From NCBI GenBank assembly GCA_036676295.1, contig JAKFDE010000062.1, forward strand, positions 62,001-126,000: 64,000 nt of DNA, written 5' to 3'. Below the pieces are notes generated by a model that was not told where the DNA came from, did not search any database, and saw nothing but the letters and a program-made list of their open reading frames with translations. Made by a program: the position numbers and the translations under genes. Every line of letters starts with the position of its first letter. The stretch's first letter is position 1. This document shows, one piece after another, positions 1-8,018 of this stretch. This DNA comes from UBA4416 sp036676295 (lineage in GTDB: Bacteria > Bacteroidota > Bacteroidia > B-17B0 > Aurantibacillaceae).

Positions 1-973
1 TTTTAATTACCGGAACAATTAAGTTACCTGTAGGTAAAGCCGCAGCCATACCAATATTAATATTTTTACGTTTAATGATCTTTGAACCTGTTTGATCAAC
101 AGATACGTTTATCATTGGAAAATCTTTAATAGCTTTAGCTACACACTCAATAAATAAAGGCGTAAAGGTCATTTTTTCACCTTCACGTTTTTCAAAATCT
201 TTTTTCACCTTATCTCTCCATTGAACTAAATTAGTCACATCAGCTTCAACAAAAGATGTAACGTGTGGAGATACATGCTTACTCATTACCATATTATCGG
301 CAATGATCTTACGCATACGATCCATTTCAATGATCTCATCGCCTGCTCCAACTGATACAGCAGGGCGCTGAACCAATACGGTGTTATCAGGAACTCCCAT
401 AGAACCACCAGATGATTTAACGTCTGTTTTTTGAACAGCAGGTGCTGCAGTACTTGTAGTAGCCGCTTGTTTATTTCTATTAGGTAAATAAGCTAAAATG
501 TCTGCTTTTGTAACTCTTCCTTCCTGACCAGAACCTTTGATCGTATCTAATTCTGCTAAAGAAATTCCTTCTTCTTTGGCAATACTTTTCACTAAAGGAG
601 AATAGAATTTATCAGAGCCTGAAAAATCAATATTTTCTATAGAAGCAACAGCAGCAATTGTTGTAGCTGCAGGAGCGGTCGTTTGTTGAGCCGGTGCTAC
701 TGTTTTTGGAGTTTCTGCAACTGATGCATTGGCATCAGATGAGATGATCGCAATAACAGCACCTACTTGTACAACGTCATTTTCATTAAATAATTTTTTA
801 ATCAATTTCCCTTCAAACGGTGAAGGAATCTCAGAATCAACCTTATCAGTTGCTATTTCTAAAACCGTTTCATCAATTTTAATTGAATCTCCTTCGTTTT
901 TAGTCCATTTAATAATTGTTGCCTCGGCAACACTTTCACCCATTTTGGGCATTGTTAATTCAAACTGAGCCAT
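1..973 (-). CDS. 2-oxo acid dehydrogenase E2 (dihydrolipoamide acyltransferase), 3' end outside window
   Basis: Core E2 subunit of a 2-oxo acid dehydrogenase complex; it carries acyl groups on a lipoyl lysine and transfers them to CoA. I translated the minus strand from the ATG at 971-973. Residues 1-80 are a lipoyl domain with the lipoylation motif ATDKVDS at Lys44. An Ala/Thr/Pro-rich linker follows, then a peripheral-subunit-binding domain (SPLVKSIAKEEG to GRVTKADI), then the start of the catalytic domain (MRKIIADNMVMSKHVSPHV). The reading frame is still open at base 1, so the catalytic HxxxDG motif lies outside. The single lipoyl domain and this sequence type fit branched-chain or generic Bacteroidota E2s, unlike the two-lipoyl E2 at 49443. 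Substrate specificity cannot be assigned. A clear promoter lies just upstream. Confidence 0.93.
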   Translation of the reverse strand, partial: MAQFELTMPKMGESVAEATIIKWTKNEGDSIKIDETVLEIATDKVDSEIPSPFEGKLIKKLFNENDVVQVGAVIAIISSDANASVAETPKTVAPAQQTTAPAATTIAAVASIENIDFSGSDKFYSPLVKSIAKEEGISLAELDTIKGSGQEGRVTKADILAYLPNRNKQAATTSTAAPAVQKTDVKSSGGSMGVPDNTVLVQRPAVSVGAGDEIIEMDRMRKIIADNMVMSKHVSPHVTSFVEADVTNLVQWRDKVKKDFEKREGEKMTFTPLFIECVAKAIKDFPMINVSVDQTGSKIIKRKNINIGMAAALPTGNLIVPVIK

Positions 974-995
974 TGCTATAAGATAATGTAGAACG

Positions 996-1026
996 CAAAA
1001 ATAAGGTAATATCGCTACTACACAAA
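996..1026 (-). promoter_or_regulatory. Bacteroidota-type promoter of the E2 gene
   Basis: Read on the minus strand: TTTG (1023-1026), a 19-base spacer, then TATTTTTG (996-1003). This matches the Bacteroidota consensus TTTG-N17-23-TAnnTTTG in both elements and in spacing. Transcription would start about 7 bases downstream, some 15-20 bases before the ATG at 973. Confidence 0.6.
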
Positions 1027-1125
1027 TTTATTGAATAACTATTTATTTATTAGAAATCAGATTGGAGCAAAGGAATCCTGCTAAACTACTCTTTAGATCC
1101 CTTTTAAAATAAAGAGAAAATCCGA

Positions 1126-1311
1126 TTAACTCGCTACAACCTCAATAAAACCTACAGATTTAGATTTTTGGATGGTTAAAGACTTCGAATAATTAAGGAT
1201 ATTCTGAATCAAAGAGTCAGAAGGCCCGATATCATCAACAGGTATTTCAACTTGTTGCTTGTTTTTAGTGGTTTTTAAAGAAGTAGAAACAAGAGTAGAC
1301 GTTTTGATCAT
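1126..1311 (-). CDS. Small protein of unknown function (61 aa)
   Basis: A 61-residue frame starting MIKTSTLVST and ending in GFIEVVAS, with no signal peptide, membrane segment or Cys. I do not recognise a family. It sits alone between the E2 gene and the divergent alpha-2-macroglobulin gene. A TAAATTTA box at 1353-1360, about 40 bases upstream, is one mismatch from the Bacteroidota -7 element and would allow its own transcript. Against it: it is short, and no strong purine-rich ribosome-binding site precedes the ATG. It is kept because it fills an otherwise empty gap and its composition (Lys, Ser and Thr rich, hydrophobic C-terminus) looks like a protein. Confidence 0.4.
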   Translation of the reverse strand: MIKTSTLVSTSLKTTKNKQQVEIPVDDIGPSDSLIQNILNYSKSLTIQKSKSVGFIEVVAS

Positions 1312-1352
1312 AGGCAGATTTAGGGGTTTATATGCTTAAAACGAGGAGATTT

Positions 1353-1360
1353 TAAATTTA
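1353..1360 (-). promoter_or_regulatory. Possible -7 element of the 61-aa gene
   Basis: TAAATTTA matches TAnnTTTG except at the last base. No convincing -33 TTTG lies at the normal spacing, so this is weak. Confidence 0.25.
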
Positions 1361-1469
1361 TTGTGCCGCAAACTAAAAAGTGTCTGAAAATTAGAAATTA
1401 AGGAAACCAACCAATCTGGCTTCCTGAAAATAAAATTCATGAAACTTGTATTTGAGCTCATTTTTTCTT

Positions 1470-1477
1470 TAATTTTG
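1470..1477 (+). promoter_or_regulatory. -7 promoter element of the alpha-2-macroglobulin gene
   Basis: TAATTTTG is an exact TAnnTTTG match 19 bases before the ATG at 1497. A TTTG at 1451-1454 could be the -33 element, but the spacer of 15 is shorter than usual. Confidence 0.5.
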
Positions 1478-1496
1478 ATTAAAATTCCACCCATTT

Positions 1497-4400
1497 ATGT
1501 CAATTAAATCAATTTTAGCTGTGTTCTTCATCACGGCTTTATCCATTGTTGGATTAACTTACTATTCCTCAACTTCTGCCAAAAATGATTCAGGATACAT
1601 CAATCCTGCCTACAAGGAATATATTTCGGCTTACACCGCGGGATATGTTTCAGTAGAAAGTAAGATCATTATTGTGTTACAAGAAGAAACAATTGCCGAA
1701 ATTGAAGAAGGCAAAGAAGTAGACAATACCCTATTTGACTTTAGTCCTGGTATAGAAGGAAAACTAACTTGGTTAGATAAAAAAACCATTGAATTTAAAC
1801 CAACTCAAAAGTTGAACAATGCTCAAACATTTAAAGCAACATTTCATTTAAGTAAAGTGGCAAATGTGCCTGATGACTTAAAAGAATTTGAGTTTGAATT
1901 TGCAACCTTAAAACAAGCCATGGAAATTACCGTGGATGAATACAAAGTTTCCGAAAACAATTCTTTGATAGTGGAAGGTACGCTATCTACAGCTGACTAC
2001 GCAGATCACGCTTTAGTTGAAAAAACAACACAAGCATCACAAGGCTCAGGTACATTACCTATAAAATGGTTACACGAAAATTCAACTACTCATCATTTCA
2101 CGATTGAAAATATACAAAAAGGAAAAGGAACTTTAATAATCTCCTATAACGGTGAAGCAATTGGTGCAGCTGAAACAGGAAAACATGAAATTAACATTCC
2201 AAATAAAGGTGAATTTTCTTTATTGAATGTTTTAATTAATAATGAACCAGATCAATTTGTAACCCTACAATTCTCAGATAAAATAGATCCCAATCAAAAT
2301 CTTGAAGGATTAATTTCTATTGCTAATCCGAATGGAACAGCCAATGTTTCAAGTTATGACGAATACGGTAATAACGAAAATTTACCTGCAGCCGAATCTA
2401 AACTAACATTCTTAATTGAAAACAACTCCATTAAAATATACACAGGCGAACGCTATACCGAAACACGCGAACTAACAATTAGCAATGGCATTAAAAATAA
2501 TGAAGGCAAACATTTAAAAGAATCCGAAACTCGTTCTATTTTCTTTGAAGACCTGAAGCCAAATGTGCGCTTAGTTGGCAAAGGAGTAATCCTTCCAAAC
2601 TCAAGTGGTTTAATTTTTCCTTTTGAAGCCGTTAACTTAAATGCGGTTGATGTAAAAATTACACGTGTGTATGAAAACAACATGTTACAATTCTTACAAG
2701 TTAATAGTTTAGAGGGTAGTCAGGAATTACGCCGTGTAGGAAAATTAATTATTAAAAAGAAAATTGCTTTACAGAATAATGGAATTCCAACGCGTAACAA
2801 ATGGAATAAATACTCTATTGATCTGTCTTCTTTAATTAAAGCAGAACCTGGCGCTTTATATAATATTCGCATAAGTTTTAATCGCAACTATTCTATTTAC
2901 AATTGCCAGGATGACACAACTGCTGATAGAGAAAATGAAGCCACATTAGATAACGAAAATACAGCAGAAGAAAAAGAATGGGATTATTATAACTCTTATG
3001 ATGATTACTATGACGATTATTATTACTACGATTATTCTGAAAGAAATAATCCTTGTTCTCGCGCTTATTACAATAACAAATCAGTTAACAAAAATATTTT
3101 AGCCACTAACATTGGCTTAATTGCTAAACGTGGTAATAACGGACAAATTAATTTATTTGCTTCCGATTTAATCACAACAAAACCATTAAGTAATGTAAGC
3201 ATTGAAGCATACGATTACCAACAACAAAAACTAAAACATGTTGTAACTAATGCTGAGGGAATTGCTCTTTTAGAAACTAAACAAAAACCATTTGTATTAA
3301 TTGCTAAACTGGGTCAAGAACGCACTTATTTAAAACTCGATGACGGAAACTCTCTATCGCTAAGTTCTTTTGAAGTGGAGGGAGAAGAAGTTCAAAAAGG
3401 CATTAAAGGTTTTATTTATGGCGAGCGTGGTGTGTGGCGCCCGGGTGATAGTTTATACCTGTCCTTTATTTTAGAAAACAAAACCAAAGAGTTTCCTGAA
3501 AATTATCCTGCTTCATTGGAGTTAACTAACCCACAAGGCCAAATTGTACAAAAACTAACCCGCACTAAACATGTAGATGGTTTTTATAATTTCTCTACCA
3601 AAACAGAAAACTCTGCTCCTACCGGTGTGTATTTGGCAAAAGTAAAAGTTGGTGGTGCCGTGTTTACTAAAAACATTCGCATCGAAACCATCATGCCGAA
3701 CCGTTTAAAAATAAATTTAGATTACAAGAAAGATAAAATTTACAGTACTGATCTCACCTTGAACAGTAATCTAATTGTAAACTGGCTGCATGGAGCACCT
3801 GGAAAAAATTTAGAAACTAAAATTGATGTGTCGTTATCACAGATCAATACAGAGTTTAAAGGGTATAAAGGTTATACATTTGATAATCCTGCCGTTAATT
3901 TTTACTCTGAAACACAAACTATTTTTAGTGGAAGAACTGATGAGAACGGGCAAACGAATGTAAGTGCACAATTAAGCGATACTAAAGATGCGCCGGGGTT
4001 TTTAGCCGCTAACTTTACCATCCGTGCTTTTGAAGAAGGTGGTTCATTTAGCACAGATAGATTTACTATTCCCGTTTCGCCATTTACCAATTATGTTGGT
4101 GTAAAAGTTCCTGAACCAAAAGAAAATGATTCTTATTTAGAAACGGACATTGATCATAACATTCAAATTGCAACCCTGGATGAATTTGGTAAAGCAACTT
4201 CCCGTTCTAACATCGAAGTAAAAGTTTACAAATTAGATTGGCGTTGGTGGTGGGATAATTACAACCAGGATCTATCGTCATACATTGGAAGTAATTACCA
4301 CGAACCAATCTATACCGAACAAATTTCGTCTTCAAACGGAAAAGCAAATTTCAAATTACGTGTCAATCGTCCATCTTGGGGGCGTTATTTAGTATATGTA

Positions 4401-7121
4401 AAAGATGTAGAAAGTGGTCATGCTTGTGGCAAGATCGTATTTGTTGACTGGCCAAGCTGGGCGGGCAAATCACCTAAAGGAAATGAAGGCAGTAATGTAT
4501 TAACAGTTAACACTGATAAAGACGAATATAAAGTTGGAGATAAAGCCAAAGTTTTAATTCCTTCTCCGCAAGGTGGTAAGGCTTTAATTAATATTGAGAA
4601 CGGAAGCCGCACGCTACAAAGTAAATGGATAGATACAAAACAAGGCGTTACAGAATATGAGTTTACGGTGACTAAAGACATGACGCCGAACATTTACGTT
4701 TTTGTGCATTTATTACAACCACATGCACAAACAGTTAATGATTTGCCTATTCGTTTATATGGTGTTGCAACCTTAATGATCAAAGACGAGAATACTATTT
4801 TAAAGCCAAAAATCACAACAACAGCTGTTTGGAAACCTGAAAGTGAAGCCATTGTAAAAGTAAGCGAAGAAAATGGCAGAGAAATGGCTTATACCTTAGC
4901 CGTTGTAGATGAAGGTTTATTAGACATTACTCGCTTTAAAACTCCTGATCCATGGAAAGCATTTTACGCTAAAGAAGCCTTAGGTGTGAAAACCTGGGAT
5001 GTGTATGATAATGTGATCGGAGCCTTTGGAAATGCCATGAGTCGTATTTTATCGATTGGTGGTGACGATGCCGCAAATAACAAACCTGAAAACAGTGCAC
5101 AACGCTTTAAACCAATGGTGCGGTTTGTTGGGCCATTCCATTTAAAGAAAGGTGAAAATGCAACTCATAAAATCAATATTCCTCAATACGTAGGATCTGT
5201 AAGAATTATGGTAGTGGCTGGTTACCAAGGCGCTTATGGCAATACAGAAAAAGCCGTTCCTGTAAGAAAACCATTAATGATCCTTTCTACTTTACCAAGA
5301 GTATTAGGTCCTGGCGAAGAAGTGGATTTACCGGTAACCGTTTTTGCAATGGAGAAAAAAGTAAAACAAGCTACCATTACCATTACAACTGATAAATTTG
5401 TCCAGGTAATAGACGGTAATTCGCAAACCGTTACCTTTAATTCTGTTGGAGATAAAGTGGTAAACTTTAAATTAAAAATTAAAGATGCTTTAGGTGTTAC
5501 CAAAGTAAAAATAGTAGCGCAAGGAGCTGGCGAAATGGCTAAAGAAGAAATTGAAATTGCTGTAAGAGCCAATAATCCAAGCATTACTGATGCTGATGAA
5601 TTTGTGCTGACTGCAAGTAAAAACCTCAACACAACGTATAGTCCTGTTGGTATTAGTGGCACTAATAATGCTTATTTAGAATTATCAACTTTACCGGCTA
5701 TTAATTTATCGCAACGATTAAACTACTTAGTACAATATCCACATGGATGTGTTGAGCAAACTACCTCGTCGGTATTTGCAGGTTTATATTTAAACGATAT
5801 TACTGATCTAAGTGCTAATCAAAAAGCATTTATTGATAATGCTACTAAAGCGACCATCAATCGTTTAAAAGGATTTCAAACACCAAGTGGTGGTTTATCT
5901 TATTGGCCCGGATCAAATACTGCCGATGACTGGGGAACTAACTACGCCGGACATTTTTTAATTGAAGCTAAAACAAAAGGTTATTCATTACCATACAATT
6001 TATTAGACAATTGGAAAAAATACCAAAAACAAAGAGCTCAAAGTTATGTGAGTAACAAAAACACAGCGTACTATGGAGAAGACTTAACGCAAGCTTATCG
6101 TTTGTATACCTTAGCATTAGCGGGCGCTCCTGAACTTGGCGCCATGAATCGTTTAAAAGAAAAAGCAAATCTGTCAAACGAATCTAAATGGCGTTTATCG
6201 GCGGCTTATGCTTTAATAGGACAAAAAGAGGTTGCTAAAAAAATGATCTATAATATTCCATCAACTGCAAAAACTCATCAGGATTATTATTACACCTATG
6301 GAAGTTTAGAACGTGATGATGCGATGATATTAGAAACGATGACTTTATTAAAAGATAATAATAATGCCTTCTTAAAAGTAAAAGCATTGGCAGCAAAACT
6401 AGGTGATCATGAATATTGGTTCAGTACACAATCTACAGCCTATTGTTTAATGGCTATTAGCAAATATGCTAAACTGAATGGCAACAATTCAAATATCGCT
6501 GCGGATGTGAAAATTGGAAATGAAACAATTACTGTGAGCGACTTTAGCAAAACTAAATTCAAAATGATCGAATTTAAAAATGCCAATAATAGTGTTCCTT
6601 TAAAAGTAACTGTAAAAGGTAGCGGCAATTTATTTGCGCGCCTTGTAAGACAAGGGATTCCTAAAGCGGGAGAAGAAACAGATAAATTCAGTAATTTAGA
6701 ACTAGCTGTTAACTATAAAACTTTAAATGGTAATCCATTAGATGTCACTCAGCTGGAACAAGGCACAGATTTTATGGCAGAAGTCACCATTAAAAATCCG
6801 GGTATCAGAGGCATGTATAGAAACTTGGCATTATCACAAATTTTTGCCAGTGGCTGGGAAATTCGCAATCAACGTTTAGATAACATTACATATCTGAAAG
6901 GAGATGTTCCAACTTATCAGGACATCAGAGATGATCGGGTTTATAGTTATTTTGATCTAGGTGCCGGTGCTTCTAAAACATTTAAAGTAATGCTGAATGC
7001 TGCTTATAAAGGCTCGTTCTATTTACCGGGAGTAAGCTGCGAAGCGATGTATGATAATAGTGTAACAGCACATATTTCCGGAAGATGGGTCAATGTGAAA
7101 AGACAGGGAGAAGTGTTGTAA
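1497..7121 (+). CDS. Bacterial alpha-2-macroglobulin family protein with thioester
   Basis: Very large exported protein (1874 aa) of the bacterial alpha-2-macroglobulin family (YfhM/YfaS-like). These are thought to trap incoming proteases in the periplasm through an internal thioester. An N-terminal hydrophobic segment (about residues 5-22) serves as signal peptide or anchor; there is no lipobox Cys. Repeated beta-sandwich (MG) domains fill the first two thirds, including the MG2-type stretch GFIYGERGVWRPGDSLYLS. The thioester motif GCVEQT has Cys1418, followed by the alpha-helical thioester domain and a C-terminal MG domain. In proteobacteria the gene usually pairs with pbpC; here the nearest PBP gene is a PBP1A at 15957. 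A Tyr/Asp-rich insert occupies about residues 494-520. The family call is secure; the protease-trapping role is inferred from homologues. Confidence 0.95.
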   Translation: MSIKSILAVFFITALSIVGLTYYSSTSAKNDSGYINPAYKEYISAYTAGYVSVESKIIIVLQEETIAEIEEGKEVDNTLFDFSPGIEGKLTWLDKKTIEFKPTQKLNNAQTFKATFHLSKVANVPDDLKEFEFEFATLKQAMEITVDEYKVSENNSLIVEGTLSTADYADHALVEKTTQASQGSGTLPIKWLHENSTTHHFTIENIQKGKGTLIISYNGEAIGAAETGKHEINIPNKGEFSLLNVLINNEPDQFVTLQFSDKIDPNQNLEGLISIANPNGTANVSSYDEYGNNENLPAAESKLTFLIENNSIKIYTGERYTETRELTISNGIKNNEGKHLKESETRSIFFEDLKPNVRLVGKGVILPNSSGLIFPFEAVNLNAVDVKITRVYENNMLQFLQVNSLEGSQELRRVGKLIIKKKIALQNNGIPTRNKWNKYSIDLSSLIKAEPGALYNIRISFNRNYSIYNCQDDTTADRENEATLDNENTAEEKEWDYYNSYDDYYDDYYYYDYSERNNPCSRAYYNNKSVNKNILATNIGLIAKRGNNGQINLFASDLITTKPLSNVSIEAYDYQQQKLKHVVTNAEGIALLETKQKPFVLIAKLGQERTYLKLDDGNSLSLSSFEVEGEEVQKGIKGFIYGERGVWRPGDSLYLSFILENKTKEFPENYPASLELTNPQGQIVQKLTRTKHVDGFYNFSTKTENSAPTGVYLAKVKVGGAVFTKNIRIETIMPNRLKINLDYKKDKIYSTDLTLNSNLIVNWLHGAPGKNLETKIDVSLSQINTEFKGYKGYTFDNPAVNFYSETQTIFSGRTDENGQTNVSAQLSDTKDAPGFLAANFTIRAFEEGGSFSTDRFTIPVSPFTNYVGVKVPEPKENDSYLETDIDHNIQIATLDEFGKATSRSNIEVKVYKLDWRWWWDNYNQDLSSYIGSNYHEPIYTEQISSSNGKANFKLRVNRPSWGRYLVYVKDVESGHACGKIVFVDWPSWAGKSPKGNEGSNVLTVNTDKDEYKVGDKAKVLIPSPQGGKALINIENGSRTLQSKWIDTKQGVTEYEFTVTKDMTPNIYVFVHLLQPHAQTVNDLPIRLYGVATLMIKDENTILKPKITTTAVWKPESEAIVKVSEENGREMAYTLAVVDEGLLDITRFKTPDPWKAFYAKEALGVKTWDVYDNVIGAFGNAMSRILSIGGDDAANNKPENSAQRFKPMVRFVGPFHLKKGENATHKINIPQYVGSVRIMVVAGYQGAYGNTEKAVPVRKPLMILSTLPRVLGPGEEVDLPVTVFAMEKKVKQATITITTDKFVQVIDGNSQTVTFNSVGDKVVNFKLKIKDALGVTKVKIVAQGAGEMAKEEIEIAVRANNPSITDADEFVLTASKNLNTTYSPVGISGTNNAYLELSTLPAINLSQRLNYLVQYPHGCVEQTTSSVFAGLYLNDITDLSANQKAFIDNATKATINRLKGFQTPSGGLSYWPGSNTADDWGTNYAGHFLIEAKTKGYSLPYNLLDNWKKYQKQRAQSYVSNKNTAYYGEDLTQAYRLYTLALAGAPELGAMNRLKEKANLSNESKWRLSAAYALIGQKEVAKKMIYNIPSTAKTHQDYYYTYGSLERDDAMILETMTLLKDNNNAFLKVKALAAKLGDHEYWFSTQSTAYCLMAISKYAKLNGNNSNIAADVKIGNETITVSDFSKTKFKMIEFKNANNSVPLKVTVKGSGNLFARLVRQGIPKAGEETDKFSNLELAVNYKTLNGNPLDVTQLEQGTDFMAEVTIKNPGIRGMYRNLALSQIFASGWEIRNQRLDNITYLKGDVPTYQDIRDDRVYSYFDLGAGASKTFKVMLNAAYKGSFYLPGVSCEAMYDNSVTAHISGRWVNVKRQGEVL

Positions 7122-7126
7122 TTAAC

Positions 7127-7183
7127 TGTCACATTGAGTTTGTCGAGATGCATAACGAAGTTCTCGACAAGCTCGAACTGACA
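7127..7183. repeat. Dispersed REP-like palindrome (copy 1)
   Basis: Two 22-base arms (7127-7148 and 7162-7183) pair at 18 of 22 positions around a 13-base loop. The right arm contains TCTCGAC and GCTCGAACTGACA, which recur at 56833-56856. The element fills the gap between the alpha-2-macroglobulin and bshB1 genes. It could act as a terminator, but it has no U-tract and looks like a dispersed intergenic repeat. Confidence 0.7.
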
Positions 7184-7197
7184 AAAAATATAATTAG

Positions 7198-7205
7198 TAA
7201 ATTTG
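7198..7205 (+). promoter_or_regulatory. -7 promoter element of bshB1
   Basis: TAAATTTG is an exact TAnnTTTG match ending only 4 bases before the ATG at 7210. Initiation about 7 bases downstream would give a leaderless or nearly leaderless mRNA. No good -33 TTTG is visible. Confidence 0.45.
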
Positions 7206-7209
7206 TAAA

Positions 7210-7929
7210 ATGAAACTTGATATATTAGCCATAGGAGTTCACCCGGATGATGTAGAATTATCATGCGCGGGAACGATCTTAAAACATATTGCACAAGGCA
7301 AAAAAGTTGGAATCTTAGATCTGACGCGTGGAGAATTAGGCACCAGAGGAACGCCTGCATTAAGAACTCAGGAAGCAAATAAAGCTGCTAAAATATTAGG
7401 TGTTAGTGTAAGGGAACAATTAACCATGGCTGATGGTTTTTTTGAAAACAATGAAAATAATCAAAAGCACATTATACATATTTTAAGAAAATACCAACCT
7501 GAGATCGTATTATGTAACGCTATTTCAGACAGACATCCTGATCATGGCCGTGCTGCTAAATTAACAGCAGATTCATGTTTTTACAGTGGCTTAAAAAAAA
7601 TTGAAACACTTGGTGATGACAATAAACTACAACCTGTTTGGCGACCAAAAGCAGTTTATCATTATATACAAGATCAATTTATACATCCTGATTTTGTAAT
7701 TGACATCACGCCTTTTATGGATAAAAAAATGGAGTCTATTTTAGCGTACTCCTCTCAATTTTATGATCCAAATTCTAAAGAACCGGAAACGCCTATTTCC
7801 TCTAAAAATTTTATCGAGAATATAAAAGCAAAATCAAACATGATTGGCCGAGCCATTAATTGTGATTATGCCGAAGGATTTACAGTGAACAGATACCCGG
7901 GCGTTGAGAGTTTGTTTGACTTGAAATAA
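7210..7929 (+). CDS. bshB1: Bacillithiol biosynthesis deacetylase BshB1
   Basis: Zinc-dependent LmbE/PIG-L-family deacetylase that removes acetate from GlcNAc-malate, the second step of bacillithiol (low-molecular-weight thiol) synthesis. The 239-residue length is normal. The N-terminal metal motif GVHPDDVELSCAGT has His11 and Asp13-Asp14. The distal motif DRHPDHGRAAKL supplies a further His ligand near residue 110. The stretch DLTRGELGTRGT is typical of BshB1 rather than of other LmbE proteins. No other bacillithiol genes are nearby. It is followed by a strong bidirectional terminator and faces a convergent gene. Confidence 0.94.
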   Translation: MKLDILAIGVHPDDVELSCAGTILKHIAQGKKVGILDLTRGELGTRGTPALRTQEANKAAKILGVSVREQLTMADGFFENNENNQKHIIHILRKYQPEIVLCNAISDRHPDHGRAAKLTADSCFYSGLKKIETLGDDNKLQPVWRPKAVYHYIQDQFIHPDFVIDITPFMDKKMESILAYSSQFYDPNSKEPETPISSKNFIENIKAKSNMIGRAINCDYAEGFTVNRYPGVESLFDLK

Positions 7930-7973
7930 TAAATTTCAGTAAGCATTATATAATATTAAACGGTATACTATAA

Positions 7974-8005
7974 AAAAAGGCCTCTTCAATTGAAGAGGCC
8001 TTTTT
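7974..8005. terminator. Bidirectional intrinsic terminator
   Basis: A perfect 32-base palindrome centred on CAATTG (7987-7992), with GGCCTCTTC/GAAGAGGCC stems and an A-run on the left and a T-run on the right. It serves the convergent bshB1 (plus) and the T9SS cargo gene ending at 8019 (minus). Confidence 0.9.
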
Positions 8006-8018
8006 ATTTGATCAACAT

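Noticed and set aside
729..968. Plus-strand 79-aa frame
   Set aside because: Complement of the E2 lipoyl domain and linker, which is unambiguous on the minus strand.
7019..7378. Minus-strand 119-aa frame spanning the alpha-2-macroglobulin end and bshB1 start
   Set aside because: It crosses two secure genes and a palindrome; no start signal or family pattern.
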